Assembly (NCBI RefSeq): GCF_022539665.2 | Contig: NC_081333.1 | Location: 2,666,001 to 2,730,000, forward strand | DNA from: Daphnia carinata | Lineage: Eukaryota > Arthropoda > Branchiopoda > Diplostraca > Daphniidae | Length of the DNA stretch: 64,000 nucleotides | Direction of reading: 5' to 3' | In this document: piece after piece, positions 22,939 to 35,152 of the stretch | Numbering within the stretch: position 1 is the first letter of the stretch | Layout of the letters: the number at the start of each line of letters is the position of its first letter | Translations under genes and position numbers: made by a program | The notes under the pieces: generated by a model | What the model saw: the letters and a program-made list of their open reading frames with translations, nothing else | Database searches by the model: none | Told to the model about the DNA's origin: nothing

Positions 22939-24306
22939 ATGGCGACCTGGCGGTACGTATACGTTTCATTTATACGTGTTGAATATTATTGCTAAAATTT
23001 CTCGTTTGTATAGGAGCATTACAATATTAATGGTCTGGCGTCGTATGCTTGTAATGTCATTTCTCAACATAATTGGGTTGTTTCTGATCAAACGGTTCGT
23101 GATGGATAACGAGCCCCATCACAAAATGACGAAGAAGAAGGTTCTTTACAACTTGATGGAAGAGACGCCAAATATGCCCAGATACGTCAAAGACTGCACA
23201 ATCGGTAAGTTTAAAACGTTTGTTTAATTAAACGAGAGCACATTCAATTTCTGATTACATTCAGAATATGCAAATGAACACAAATTACAGCAAGATCATC
23301 TGTGCCTGTTGGATATTATTCGGCGTCAGTATCTTAATAAACCATCACCTGCTGACGTGCCACTCTACCTGGACTACCCGAACATTAAAGATCAGTCCGC
23401 TGGTCAAGTGACGGCCATCCTACGTTTACTAAGGAATCTAGTAATTTTAATTCACGACATCATCGTCACATCCTACTGTTTTAAAAAGCCTTTGTTAAAT
23501 ATATATAGACAAAAGACTTTTTCATCGAGAGTGGAGCAGCTGATGGTGAATCGTTTTCCAATTCGCTTTTCCTTGAACGCTATATGAACTGGACTGGATT
23601 GCTGATCGAGCTTGAACCGAAATCTTATGGCAACCTGGCCAAACGCAATCGCAAATCGTGGACACTGCCGAATTGCCTCAGTTTAGAAAAATACCCAACC
23701 GAAGTACACAAAAATTGTTGATTACGATCATTCTTTAACCATTTCCTTATTTTTCATATTTTTTAATAAATAGGCATCCTTTGATAAAACTGAAATTACA
23801 GGCAAAATTATTGGCAGTAAAGTTTCGCAATCTGAGTTGGCTAAAGGCAAATTGACTAACGTCCAGTGTTTGCCACTCTATTCCATTTTGCTGGCCCACG
23901 GCTAGACCTGGGTGGATTTCTTCAGCCTCGACGTCGAAGGACACGAACTGCAAATACTCAAGACCATCCCCTGGCACAAAGTCAACATAACCGTAACGAA
24001 TTGACACATCCTTTCAAAGAATTTCGATTGAATGTACATTTGATGTGACGTTGTGGCCGTTGAATGGGAACATGTCGAAGAAGGCTATTACGCCGTCGTT
24101 GATTACATGAAAGAGCAAGGCTACGTTTAATTTTGGCAGAATCGCCACGCCTTACGCCAGAGATGTGGTCTTCGTCAAGGATTTCCTCGAGTAAGTTCCA
24201 TTATTGTATTTCCCATTTAGTATATAACTTGTAATGCAACTGTTTTTTTATTCTGTTCGTGTTCTGAAGCGATCTGCGGTACGACTACATTGATTACGAT
24301 GAGTAA
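22939..24306 (+). pseudogene. Star-like / FkbM-fold gene copy A2, disabled
   Basis: Exon positions match A1: 22939-22952, 23014-23204, 23265-23440, 23509-23703, 23774-23992, about 24050-24191, and the last exon ending 24306. The first four exons are open. Exon 5 has a CAG-to-TAG nonsense codon at 23903-23905. A 7-nt deletion removes the acceptor before exon 6 (GTGACGTTGTGG here, GTGACCTGGCAGGTGGTGG in A1). A 1-nt insertion creates TAA at 24128-24130. The SLDVEGHE motif and the C-terminus are lost from any product. A truncated protein of about 235 residues could in principle still be made. Confidence 0.85.
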
Positions 24307-24777
24307 CGAGCTTCGATGTACTCTACCGCATCAAACGAGATCAGTTGGTTTTAAAGCTCCCCAGAGGTGAATTTCATAACACAAATGCGACGATCTTTTT
24401 GATAATGTGAACTATAACGACAACTAAAAGCAAAAGTTGGGTTTTGAAATCACCAAAATAAAACATGTCTTCGCAAGTTTATATGACAATCGATAGTGAA
24501 GAACTTTAACGAGCAGCCAAACTATAATCCAACTTAAGCTCTCTTTTTTCATCGTAGTAATTATAGTTTGATTAAAGCCAATGTTGAACGAAATGACTCT
24601 TTTATGATTGTGCTCGCAAAATTGATGGAAACTGGTTCAACGCATTAGGTTGCATTATGATTATTTAAATTATAGAAGCCACAACGTTAACCAAATAATA
24701 CAAAAGAGAATCTTCCAGCTTATGCGATTACACTACAAAAACCGGAGTACAGCTATAAGTGCTCTTGTCTTCATATC

Positions 24778-25705
24778 TTAAGGTCTATGGCGCCTGCGAC
24801 GACCGCCAGGACCAGGATAGTTTGCATTTCCGGGAGTGCCTGCCGGTCCGGGAGCACCAGTAGGTCCGGGAACGCCTGTAGGTCCAGGATCGCCAGTAGG
24901 TTCAGGAGCACCTGTAGGTCCGGGAGCGCCTGTTGGTCCGGGAGCACCTGTTGGTCTGGGAGTACCAGTAGCCCCGGGAGCGCCTGTAGGTCCGGGAGCG
25001 CCTGTAGGTCCGGGAGCGCCTATAGGTCCGGGATCGCCTATAGGTCCGGGAGCGCCTGTGGGCCCGGGAGCACCTGTAGGTCCGGGAGCACCTGTAGGTC
25101 CGGGGTCACCCGTAACTCCAGGAGTGCCTGTAGGCCCAGGATCACCTGGAGGTCTGGGAGCACCTGTAGGCCCTGGGTCACCTGTAGGTCCGGGAGCCCC
25201 AGTAGAACCAATAGCTCCGGGTGCTCCAGTTGGTCCGACGTCTCCTCTGAGGCCAGGAGCTCCGGTCACACCTGGTGTACCAGTAGGACCCGGAGAACCA
25301 GGGGAACCCGAAGGACCAGGAGAACCAGGTTCTCCAGGAGGTCCGACAGCACCTACAAAGAAATTTATAAATAAATTGGCATCGAAACCTTCATCTTTCG
25401 ATGACATGTAATCTTACATCTGAATTGCAGTATTCGATTTCCAAACAAATAGCCAAATAAGCCACTTGGAAACGAAATGTTTAGTCCATTCGTTAACGAA
25501 CTTCCTCCTTGCGTTAGTAGGCTCCCTCCTTGCGTTAGTAGGCTCCCTCCTTGCATTAGGAGGCTCCCTCCTTGCATTAGGAGGCTCCCTCCTTGTGATT
25601 GTGCTTGCGCCAGTAGGTTGAGTATTGCGCTATTCTGACGCGTTGCCACATCGGAATGAGTTTCGTTTGTCAGGTAAAGGGAGGTTTGAGGCACGGCAGG
25701 AGTAA
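24778..25705 (-). pseudogene. 5'-truncated collagen-like gene B2
   Basis: Two exons (25418-25705 and 24778-25352) are open and match the last two exons of C1. They include NLLAQAQSQGG, a repeated GGSLLMQ/GGSLLTQ heptad-like stretch, Gly-X-Y repeats and the basic tail RRRRHRP. Nothing like C1 exons 1-4 lies upstream; the inverted-repeat element begins about 50 bp beyond the first exon. The donor is weakened to AGAT/gtaaga, though the phase is kept. Three Gly positions are replaced (GAPRPPG, GTPRPTG, GAPEPTG), as expected without selection. If it is transcribed from elsewhere, a product could still be made. Confidence 0.6.
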
Positions 25706-25756
25706 CTGAGAATCAATAGTGGATTCATATAATTTCGTTGTATCGCAAATAATCAA

Positions 25757-27870
25757 GCACGTGTCCCAACAACCTTTGAATGTTGGTTCCGAATAAACTA
25801 TTTATTTTTCCCTTACTTATGCTTTTTTTTAATTAAACGCAAAGTGGTCTCAGCCAAACTACGTTGACCCGAATAACGCAAAAACTATTAGTCCCATGTA
25901 AAAATGAAGCTGGTTTTCGTGATTCCCGTTAAATTTCGAGTAAGATTCATGTATTTTTAGCTATGTTTAATTTTTGCCAAAAATGAAAAAGTGGGAAGGC
26001 TATAGCCTTCTCACTTTTGTCAAAATCGGCAAAAAACGAAATCTCACGGAATTGGTTTAAACTCATTACAAAGAATCAGAATTAAACGCTGATTCCGAAT
26101 ATAGCATTAGTTTTCCACTTTGTTGTGCAGTTTTTGAATAAAACGCAATCAAAATGATTTTAATTTGTTTACCGTCGCCAACGCCATCTATTAACAGAAA
26201 CATCGTAAAAATAGGTTTCGATGCTGGAAATATCAATCAAACTAGGATCTAAACATGATTTAGGGGTAAACTAATATTGTGTTCGTAATCTGCGTTAAAT
26301 TTTGCTTACCATGGGTGAGTTTCAACGAATTTTAAGAGATTGCAGTTTTTGCTGATTTTGACAAAAAGTGGTAAGGCTATAGCCTTCCCACTTTTTCATT
26401 TTTGGCCAAATTTCAAATTTACCTTAAAATACATGATTTCGATTCAGAATTGAATGCTGATCACGGAAATCAAGTTTATTTTTCAACTGGCCTTATAGTT
26501 TTCGAACTAAATGAAGAAAATGACCGTGGGAAAATTGCCTCCGAAACCTGCAAAAACTGACACTCATTGGAATTTTTTTTAAATCACAGAATATACTCAA
26601 AATTGAATGCTGATTCCGGGAAAATAGCTATTTTTTTCATAAAGTCAACCGTTTTTTAAATACACCGGATATTTCAAAGAAAGCTAACGCGCCAGTACGC
26701 TCCAGCGCTAATGCGATGCAGCACAAATATTTGATTATATTAGCTAGCTATACATGATTTACATTTAAAATTTCACGAGAATTACGGAAATACAATTTAT
26801 TTTAACCTAGGGTAGTTAATGTTTGAAATAAACGTAAAAACGTGTTTACCTAATTAGCGCGTCAGTGCGCTATACCGCTAGCGTTAGCATCGTTTATCGC
26901 GCTCATCGCATTAGCGCTGGAACGTACTGGCCCGCTAGCTTTCTTTGAGATATCCGGTGTATTTAAAAAACGGTTGACTTTATGAAAAAAATAGCTATTT
27001 TCCCGGAATCAGCATTCAATTTTGAGTATATTCTGTGATTTAAAAAAAATTCCAATGAGTGTCAGTTTTTGCAGGTTTCGGAGGCAATTTTCCCACGGTC
27101 ATTTTCTTCATTTAGTTCGAAAACTATAAGGCCAGTTGAAAAATAAACTTGATTTCCGTGATCAGCATTCAATTCTGAATCGAAATCATGTATTTTAAGG
27201 TAAATTTGAAATTTGGCCAAAAATGAAAAAGTGGGAAGGCTATAGCCTTACCACTTTTTGTCAAAATCAGCAAAAACTGCAATCTCTTAAAATTCGTTGA
27301 AACTCACCCATGGTAAGCAAAATTTAACGCAGATTACGAACACAATATTAGTTTACCCCTAAATCATGTTTAGATCCTAGTTTGATTGACATTTCCAGCA
27401 TCGAAACCTATTTTTACGATGTTTCTGTTAATAGATGGCGTTGGCGACGGTAAACAAATTAAAATCATTTTGATTGCGTTTTATTCAAAAACTGCACAAC
27501 AAAGGGGAAAACTAATGCTATATTCGGAATCAGCGTTTAATTTTGATTCTTTGTGATGAGTTTAAACCAATTCCGTGAGATTTCGTTTTTTGCCGATTTT
27601 GACAAAAGTGAGAAGGCTATAGCCTTCCCACTTTTTCATTTTTGGCAAAAAATTAAATATAGCTAAAATACATGAATCTTACTCGAAATTTAACCGGAAT
27701 CACGAAAACCGGCTTCATTTTTACATGGGACTAATAGTTTTTGCGTTATTCGGGTCCAACGTAGTTTGTCTGAGACCACTTTGATTGCGTTTTATTCAAA
27801 AACCGAATAACCAAAGGGAGAAAAAATATTTTATTGGGAACCAACATCCAAGTGTTATTGAAATGTGCTA
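25757..27870. mobile_element. 2.1 kb inverted-repeat (foldback-like) element
   Basis: The left arm (about 25757-26725) is a near-exact reverse complement of the right arm (about 26899-27870), with a spacer of about 170 bp between them. Matching landmarks are GCGACGGTAAACAAATT and its complement, and CACCGGATAT at both inner ends. The outer ends read AGCAC...GTGCT. Each arm also contains two 24-bp palindromes centred on GGCTATAGCC. There is no long open frame, so it would be non-autonomous. Related pieces lie at 17720-18560 and 28220-28620. Confidence 0.8.
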
Positions 27871-28219
27871 CGTTTCATTATATTTGGAATCAATTTTACA
27901 AGCCCAATTTTTTTCGGGCGTAAAAAACAAGCCCGACAAAATAAGCCCGACTTTTTCGTAATTGTTTTTTTTTATAAGAAACCTCAATGTAGCTTTAAAA
28001 ACAAAAGATCGATACTCCAAATTAAACGTGGATCACGAATATTGTCCTTGAACTTGCTTTTTTTTTAAGGGATTCAATTTTAAAGGTAGACGATCAGTAT
28101 TCCGGGTGTATTGAAAAAAAAAAATGTAAAAATTGTTTTTGCAACCTTTAATGGAAATTCAACAGTTTTTTTTTAAATTCTTGTAGACAATCCAGTTTCG
28201 TTCACTTTTATTAAACTTC

Positions 28220-28620
28220 CCGATAGGGATTTAGTCTATATTCTAGTTTGATTGATTTTTCCGGTATCGATACCAATTTTAATGATTTTCTTGCTAGTAG
28301 ATGGCGCTGGCGACTAAAAACAAACAAAAATCACTTAAATTGCGATTTATTCAGAAACTACACAACGAAACGGGAAACTAAAGCTACATTTGGAATCAGC
28401 GTTTAATTCTGATTCTTTCTGTTGAGTTTAAGCTAATTCCGTGAGATTTCGTTTTTTGCCAACTTTGACAAAAGTAAGAAGGCTATTGCCTTCCCACTTT
28501 TTCATTTTTGGCAAAAATGTAACTATAGCTAAAAATGCATAGATCTTATTCGAAATTTAACGGGGATCACGAAAACCGGATTCGTTTTTGCGTTGCACCA
28601 ATAGTTTTTTTAATTAATGT
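28220..28620. mobile_element. Diverged single arm of the same element family
   Basis: This segment matches the outer half of the right arm: GATGGCGCTGGCGAC, CGCTGATT-type blocks, AGTAAGAAGGCTATTGCCTTCCCAC, and CGAAATTTAACGGGGATCACG. It has more differences than the arms have from each other, so it is an older copy in the same orientation, directly beside the intact element. Confidence 0.7.
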
Positions 28621-29295
28621 AAAAAACTTCGGATTAAATATATTGCTTTAGTCACCTTTGTTACATTTATTTCAGAAACTGTTGGTACGAAAGACTATTT
28701 CACTAACACATAACTGCAGATGGAGTTCAGACATTAGATGAACACATTGTGCTAATTGTTTTGTGCCTTAAGGCAATAAATCAGCGACAGCTTATCCTTC
28801 CCTTGTATAAACCAGCTTCCAGATAACAATTGTTAGCTTTGCCAAACAAGGATACGATGAACTATTGCTCTTCCAGGAATTTCCTTACCCATTAGAATTG
28901 TCTTTCGAACCTACATTTCTGTCGGTTTTTTCTCACCGAAGATTGTATCCCCTTCATTTCCTTGCAGCAACATAACGGTAACGATACACACCGATACGAA
29001 ATGGATGAATATCTAATAACCGATATTGCCACATTCGTATCTAGGCTAAAACGTGCCAAACGAACCACTTTTAGCTGAAACATCCAAAGCCATACTTAAG
29101 ACGGCACAGAAAAATGTATATTAAAACTCCAGAATTATGCAGATTAAATGTCTATAAATACACGTCCGTACTGTACGGAGTTGCTGAAAACAAAGATTTA
29201 AATGCTTCCCAAAGCTATTTAACTTCATTTGAAAGTAAACAACATCTTATCTGTACGCGGCACTTCGAAAAATCTTAGCGACGTTCTTACACATA

Positions 29296-29445
29296 TTAGG
29301 GCGCATTTCCTTTTCCAGCGTTTCCTGCCGGTGCAGCAGGACTGGCAGCAGGGCCGGGAGGACTAGCAACGCCAGGGTCACCTTTATCTCCTTTTGCTCC
29401 AGGTGAACCGTTTGCTCCATTAGTACCGTCTTGACCTGGCGTGCC
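29296..29445 (-). pseudogene. Relic 3' end of another collagen-like gene
   Basis: About 48 codons of minus-strand Gly-X-Y (GTPGQDGTNGANGSPGAKG, then Ala/Pro-rich) end in a stop at 29296-29298. No upstream exon or promoter is recognisable. The flanks between 28620 and 30462 are otherwise without visible genes. It suggests the cluster once held at least one more collagen gene. Confidence 0.45.
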
Positions 29446-30462
29446 ATGTGATGTGATGTGGCTGTCTTTCTAAAATAGCGTTAGGCGCTGGTAAGCCAAT
29501 GCAAAAATTCATTAGCATCGCACAAACTTCATTTCACTTACATCTCTTCACTTTCATACATCTTGAAGACATCCACTTCATACATATATGTATGAGACAG
29601 TTGGCAGCTGTTCGACGAACGAGGACACACCCTATTCTATGATGCGTGCAGCCTATGAAGAATGCGTTGCTGTTTTTGTTTTGGTTTGAGGTGTATATCG
29701 TATACGTAAAGGCAATTCTTTGGAATACCTAATGTACGCTTGTTTTGTAATCACGACCGAATTCGACTGGGAAAAAAAGTTGATTAAGAAAGGGCAGCAA
29801 TCAGCATCTTGGTGAACACGCATGCGACATTTCTTTTTAGCCTAGAGGTAAGAAAACGATTTTAGCCAACTGATAGCACAGCCTGGGTGGCAGCCACTAG
29901 ATCTACTAGTCCAATATTCTGTAGTCAAATCAAAACTAATTGTTCCCAGAAAAACTTGTTGTTCGGGCTCTACGCGATGTTAACGGCCTGAGGTAAAATA
30001 ACGACCGATCAAGAATCAGCATTCAAGAATGTGGCATGTTATTTTCCAGTATGCAAATAACCACCATCAGCCATTTGTGATGCTGGAAGGTTTATAAAGG
30101 TGTATATATCCGGCAGGCTAACAATCCAGAGTCACATGTTAACAGTTAGGTATTTGGGATTCATTATTGATGTGCAGCCGCTAATATGTTAATTAATGTC
30201 TATTGGAGTCATGCAATGAACATCGCAGACCGTACAAAGCCATACGTTTAATACACAGATAGCTGATAGGTAACATAGTTATTATGAAAATTAAACATGA
30301 AATGAAATTCCCAGCATAGATAGAAATAGGTACGTGCACATACTTTATCAAGTTAAAGATAACCAACATCACAGTGTTCTCCAAGGCTGTCCTCGTTTAT
30401 AATAAATGTCACTGCTTCTTATAATTATACCCCAATATCTTATAGCAACATTCCCAAACATT

Positions 30463-32224
30463 TCAGCGCCCAACTCCACCTCCTTGCCCGCCAGCATTTG
30501 ACGCTGGCCCAGGAGGGCCAGGAGGGCCGGGAGGGCCGATAGGGCCGATAGGACCAGTTGGCCCAATAGAACCGCTAGGGCCAATAGGGCCAATAGGACC
30601 AGCAGGACCAGCAGAGCCGCCAGGACCGGCGGGGCCGTTAGGGCCAATAGGGCCAATAGGACCAATAGGACCGATAGGACCAAGAGGGCCAATAGGACCA
30701 ATAGGACCGATAGAACCAGTATCACCTTTTGCTCCTTTATCTCCAGCAGGACCAGTCGCACCATCCGCACCATCCCTACCATCATTGCCGGGTGATCCTT
30801 GCTCACCTGCCGTTCCGGCTTGGCCAGCTGAACCTGTATCTCCCTTGTCTCCTTTGTCACCTTTATCACCTTGTGGGCCAGCTTGGCCAGCCTCTCCAGA
30901 TGGCCCTATGGCACCGTCAGGACCGCGTGGTCCAGGATCTCCGGCGTCGCCTTTGGAGCCAGCGGGGCCTTCTGGGCCCATAGGGCCCTCTGGGCCCATT
31001 GCTCCATCAGTACCATCATTACCAGGCGGACCCATTGGTCCTTCGGGTCCCTCTGGTCCATCTGGGCCGATTTGTCCGTCTACGCCGTCTGTTCCAGAAG
31101 GTCCGATTGGGCCGGTTTGTCCTGTTGGTCCTGTTGGTCCGGGTGGTCCTCTAGGACCTGGTGGACCAGGCGGACAGGGTGATCCATTTGTGCATGTCCC
31201 TGGTGGTCCTGTAGGACCAGGTGGTCCAGGTGGACCTGGCGGACCTAGACAACATATATACACAAAAAATTAAGAAAATATGCCTTTTGGTAAGGTCGCC
31301 AACGGAATACGAAACTTTGAAACTTCAATACAATGCAGTCAACAAACTAAATCGAATTTTCTTTATAAATAGTCTAATCGTTTTACCTCGCAATTGGTCC
31401 AGTCCTTGACTAGCAAACTGGCTCATCAGTGCACCAACTTGCGCTTGTAGTTGCATGATTAGAGATAGGAGTGGCCCATTTTGGCGCTTTTCCACGTAAG
31501 AATATGGATGACCCCCGTAAAACGATGCGGATAGATGAGGAACAAAAGGACTCCCTAAATAGCAAGGATAATGGGAGGTTAATATGCCTTCTTCCCGACA
31601 AGCTGCACCCAACATTATTGAATGCTAAACAGAACGAGTCGTATGATTGTACTCAATATGCTTCTAATTAACATTTAAAACTTTAGTAGCTCGTTGTGGA
31701 AATATGAACAAAACTGAGATGGCAATTTCGGTTACCTGGTGGTTGCCTGATCATCAGGTTCTCCCCATTTCCACCCAATGCTCCAGCCGTTGCATACTTG
31801 TTTTCGTTTTGGTGAAAGCCTTGGTTAAACTGATCTGCATAGTTAAATGGCAACACGACTCCATACAGCGGGTGAGCATCTCTGTCATGTACGTTAGGTC
31901 CCGTTCGATGCGGAGGTCTTCCCAGAAAAGCAGTAGGAACTTGCATATGAATGTCACGATTTATTAGCTCCCAACGAATTTTTATTTGCATATAGTTTAT
32001 GTGACAAAATGTATAAATCCAATACCTCGTCTCGTTGGCTGATCATTTTCGTTTAATACGCCATCGTACAAGGGAACATCGGGTAGTACAGTGTACAAAG
32101 ATGAATAGGGTAGTTCCCGTTGAGATCTTTCCGGTTCGTTTTCCGTCAGCGGAGTTCTCTTGCCCCCAACGGAACAAAACAAGGCAACGGAGAGGTAAAA
32201 GATTAAGGAGGAAATGTGCAACAT
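30463..32224 (-). CDS. Secreted collagen-like protein C2 (intact)
   Basis: Four minus-strand exons (32026-32224, 31736-31939, 31387-31554, 30463-31244), all with phase-1 junctions, give 450 residues. A signal peptide ([21 protein letters not shown]) is followed by a Pro/Asn/Gln-rich domain, an amphipathic stretch [18 protein letters not shown], and about 245 residues of Gly-X-Y ending in a Gly-rich tail. One interruption near the start of the helix carries two cysteines (CTNGSPC), suitable for interchain disulfides. Acidic/basic triplets ([11 protein letters not shown]) alternate with GPIGPIGP stretches. Exons 1-2 closely match C1, but the helix exon does not. Probably a small trimeric structural or matrix protein; the precise role is unknown. 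Confidence 0.8.
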
Positions 32225-32258
32225 TCTCCGTAATCTAATCGACTCCGTTGATGCATCT

Positions 32259-32267
32259 CTTTATATA
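32259..32267 (-). promoter_or_regulatory. TATA box of C2
   Basis: TATATAAAG, 35-43 bp upstream of the start codon, identical in context to C1. A very short 5' UTR is predicted. Confidence 0.65.
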
Positions 32268-32489
32268 CCCTAATCAGCTTGTCGGGAGTAGTGTTTTTTC
32301 CGCAGCGGCTTGTCCGATCGGCGGGATGATTAGGTTACGGAAGGCAGAACTTAATACTGATACTCTACTACTTTTCTTTTGTTTGAGGTAATGTGTACAC
32401 TCTTCAAACCTGTTTGTTCACTTGATCATCGCAATTTCATCCACGAACCCAAAATACCCCACACAATTAACTGAAGGGCACGATGATCT

Positions 32490-32926
32490 TTGAAAGCGGG
32501 AGTTTTGGTTCAACAACACGCCATACTTGTCTTAAAGCCTCAAGGCCAGGGATGGGCAAATCATTTCTTGAACGAAGACCGATGCCTGCATTTTTTTCAG
32601 CATATACAAAATTGCACCAATTTCTTTACCTGCAAGGAGATCATTGTCCGTTGTGAATGCCCTGATCATTAATCAAGGTAATCCGTTGCCGCCTTGGCTA
32701 CATATTCCGCCTTTTTAATGTGTTTAGAACTCGTTCGTTGATTTCCGTAGGCCAGCATTCTTTTCCTGACCCGTGTGAATCACCTCCTAATGCAATGACC
32801 ATCCCGGAAAAATTGAATGCAACTAACGGTTGGAAACAGGATTGCTATGAAGAGTTTATTTCAGGTCATGAAAATTGTTTTTTGGCCAAATACCACCAGG
32901 CGAGATCGAACCGTTCCTGGAAGTAG
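32490..32926 (+). pseudogene. Cysteine-rich plus-strand exon pair F2
   Basis: The first block (32490-32672) contains CTNFFTCKEIIVRCECPD, a spacing reminiscent of a chitin-binding peritrophin-type domain, but it reaches a stop just before the donor-like AAG/gtaatc. The second block (32751-32926) follows a good acceptor (ATTTCCGTAG), is open to a stop at 32924, and has four cysteines (DPCESPP, DCYEEF, ENCFLAK). It lies head to head with C2. The copy in unit 1 is frameshifted. Most likely a decayed gene; the domain suggestion is weak. Confidence 0.35.
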
Positions 32927-33724
32927 CCTAACTGCGGAGTACACGTGTTTACCCCCCCTCCCCCGAATCGCATTGTTCCGCGAACGAATGCTAATTTTTA
33001 TGAAATCTAGTTCGCTTGCCACCTTTGTTACATGTGCAGTTTCACCCGACTTTTGCCACATATGTTGTGGAAAAATTCTGGGAAACGATGGTTTCGTGCA
33101 AATAAATCAGAAACTTATAGCGCTAATGAAATGAGAAACAGCGTCCAAAATGAAACTATGAGGCATGTTGGTAAATAAGAAGGCAAGACGATGTCGCAGC
33201 AAAACGCATTGTCGTTCAACATAAATTGTTGGTTTTTATTTCGTCTGTGTACGTGGCCAACTGACAGACTTCTTCAGCCACCTGAAACGTTTGCAAAGAG
33301 AATCATTTATTATGATCATGCAAGAAATGGCAGAAGCCTATAAGGACAAATAACGATTGAGACATCCGGACGACGTTCGGCTGTTGAGCAAAACTGAATG
33401 ATATAACGAAACATTACGAATGAAACTGCAACAACTAAGCGGACACTTCAGCTAAACATAAAGCTAAAGTTTACGTTCCTTTCCTCAGGTATCATAGAGT
33501 TTAATGAAGAGTTTTGGATACAATCGCGTAAGGCGGCAATACTTATTCAAATTAAATATGTTTAAAATTGCTCTGATTAAGCTAGATGAATTTGTCTACC
33601 TCTGGGGTTTCTTGGATAAAGATGGTTCGAAAGTTTATTGTTTTCATTTGGCAGTTAATTTGGTAACATTTTTTTGCAGAAAACACTGTAAGGAACCCAA
33701 ATCTGGGAATCCAAAATCCAACGG

Positions 33725-35152
33725 CTAACCCGGAGAATTACCAGGATTACCAGAACCAGGTGGGCCGGGTGGGCCGGGAGGGCCGGGAGGACCAAGAGGA
33801 CCAATAGGGCCAGTAGGGCCAGTAGGACCAGCAGGACCAGTAGGGCCAGTAGCGCCATTAGGTCCAGTAGGACCAGTAGGACCAGTAAGACCATCTTTAC
33901 CGTCTTTACCATCAAGACCATTACCACCGTCATCGCCTTTTGGCCCAGTAGGACCTATAGGTCCAATCCCCCCAGTTTGTCCTGTTGGACCCGTGGGTCC
34001 CATGTCACCCGTCGCACCTTTGGGGCCTGAAGGACCAGCTGGGCCAGTGGCTCCATCAGCACCATTGGCGCCGTCAGCACCATCATTGCCGTCAAGTCCG
34101 TCGCGCCCCGGGTCTCCTTTGGGGCCAGCTGGGCCAGTTTGGCCAGTTGCTCCCGCGTCTCCTTTACGACCAGTTGGACCTGATGGGCCAGGCGGACCAG
34201 GCCTTCCATTTTGACAGGGCGGACGGGGTCGTCCTATGCGCATCGTACCACAAAAACGAAAAACTTTAAATAATGCTAATTTCACGCGCATCAATGTCTC
34301 CTTCTCATTTGTGATAGACGATTCGAAAGGTAGGGCCATCGATCTTTTATTTTGCCCATCGAATTGTTACCGTATGGTCTTCCTGGTCTTCGGAGTCCTG
34401 TTTGCTTTCCAAAAATAATTTCTGAAGGAGATACGTATGGCCCTTGAGGATAAAGATTTCCTTTATGCGCTTGCGCAAGTAGGTTTAAGAATGATGGGTG
34501 GCTTCGATAGTCTTCTAAATGAAATTGCGGATAGGGTTCGATAGCCCCGTCTATTAACGACAAAAAAAAAATAAGAACATCAATTGATTTTGTCACGCCC
34601 ACAAGTAATTCAATATTTTCAAAAGAAACATGTCCAATGTCAAAAAGTGACTCTCATCTCGAAGAAAGATGAAAGTTAATTACCAAAGGGTATATTTTGA
34701 TTCAGGTACTCTGCATCTTCGCCCAATCCTTCGAAGGCTGCATACATGGTTTCTTCTGGTTGATCTTGCTGATTAAATGACTGGGCGTGCTTTGCTCGCC
34801 AGCCACCATAACGCGGTACGGAGCCGTCATTGGAATTAAAAACGTAAGGCTCTGTGATATCAAATGGAACTTCACAGAATTGAACAATTACTTGATATTA
34901 TTCTGGTTTAAAAGTAAACTTTATTTATCACACAAAGTGAGCTCTTGATTGGCTAATACCTTGCACGTGCTTTCTTGCCGGATGGCGACCGAAGTAGACA
35001 TTGTTGGCAGCGAAATAGTGCAACAAAGAATGCCAATATGTAGACGTTTTGGGGGAAAAAGGCTCACTGACTTCTTTATGGAAAGATCTCCTGCCCCAAA
35101 CGGCCACGGAGATGATGCAGCAGTAGAAAACCAAAGAGGAATAAAGCAACAT
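33725..35152 (-). CDS. Secreted collagen-like protein D2 (intact)
   Basis: Four minus-strand exons (34960-35152, 34684-34869, 34371-34550, 33725-34233), all phase 1, give 355 residues. The order is a signal peptide ([20 protein letters not shown]), an Asn/Gln/Pro-rich region, the helix motif [14 protein letters not shown], a Cys-containing hinge ([12 protein letters not shown]), then about 150 residues of unbroken Gly-X-Y. The non-collagen region resembles C2 in layout (FNQ...YA...LG...), so C and D are paralogous families. A second start at 35160-35162, in another frame, opens a short hydrophobic peptide of 28 residues overlapping this one. I chose the start at 35152 because it has A at -3 and reads into exon 2. 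Confidence 0.8.

Noticed and set aside
31683-31991. A start codon ([11 protein letters not shown]...) upstream of C2 exon 2 suggesting a separate gene
   Set aside because: The acceptor ATGCAAG at 31940 joins exon 1 to exon 2 in phase 1 in both C1 and C2. The extra codons are intron sequence.
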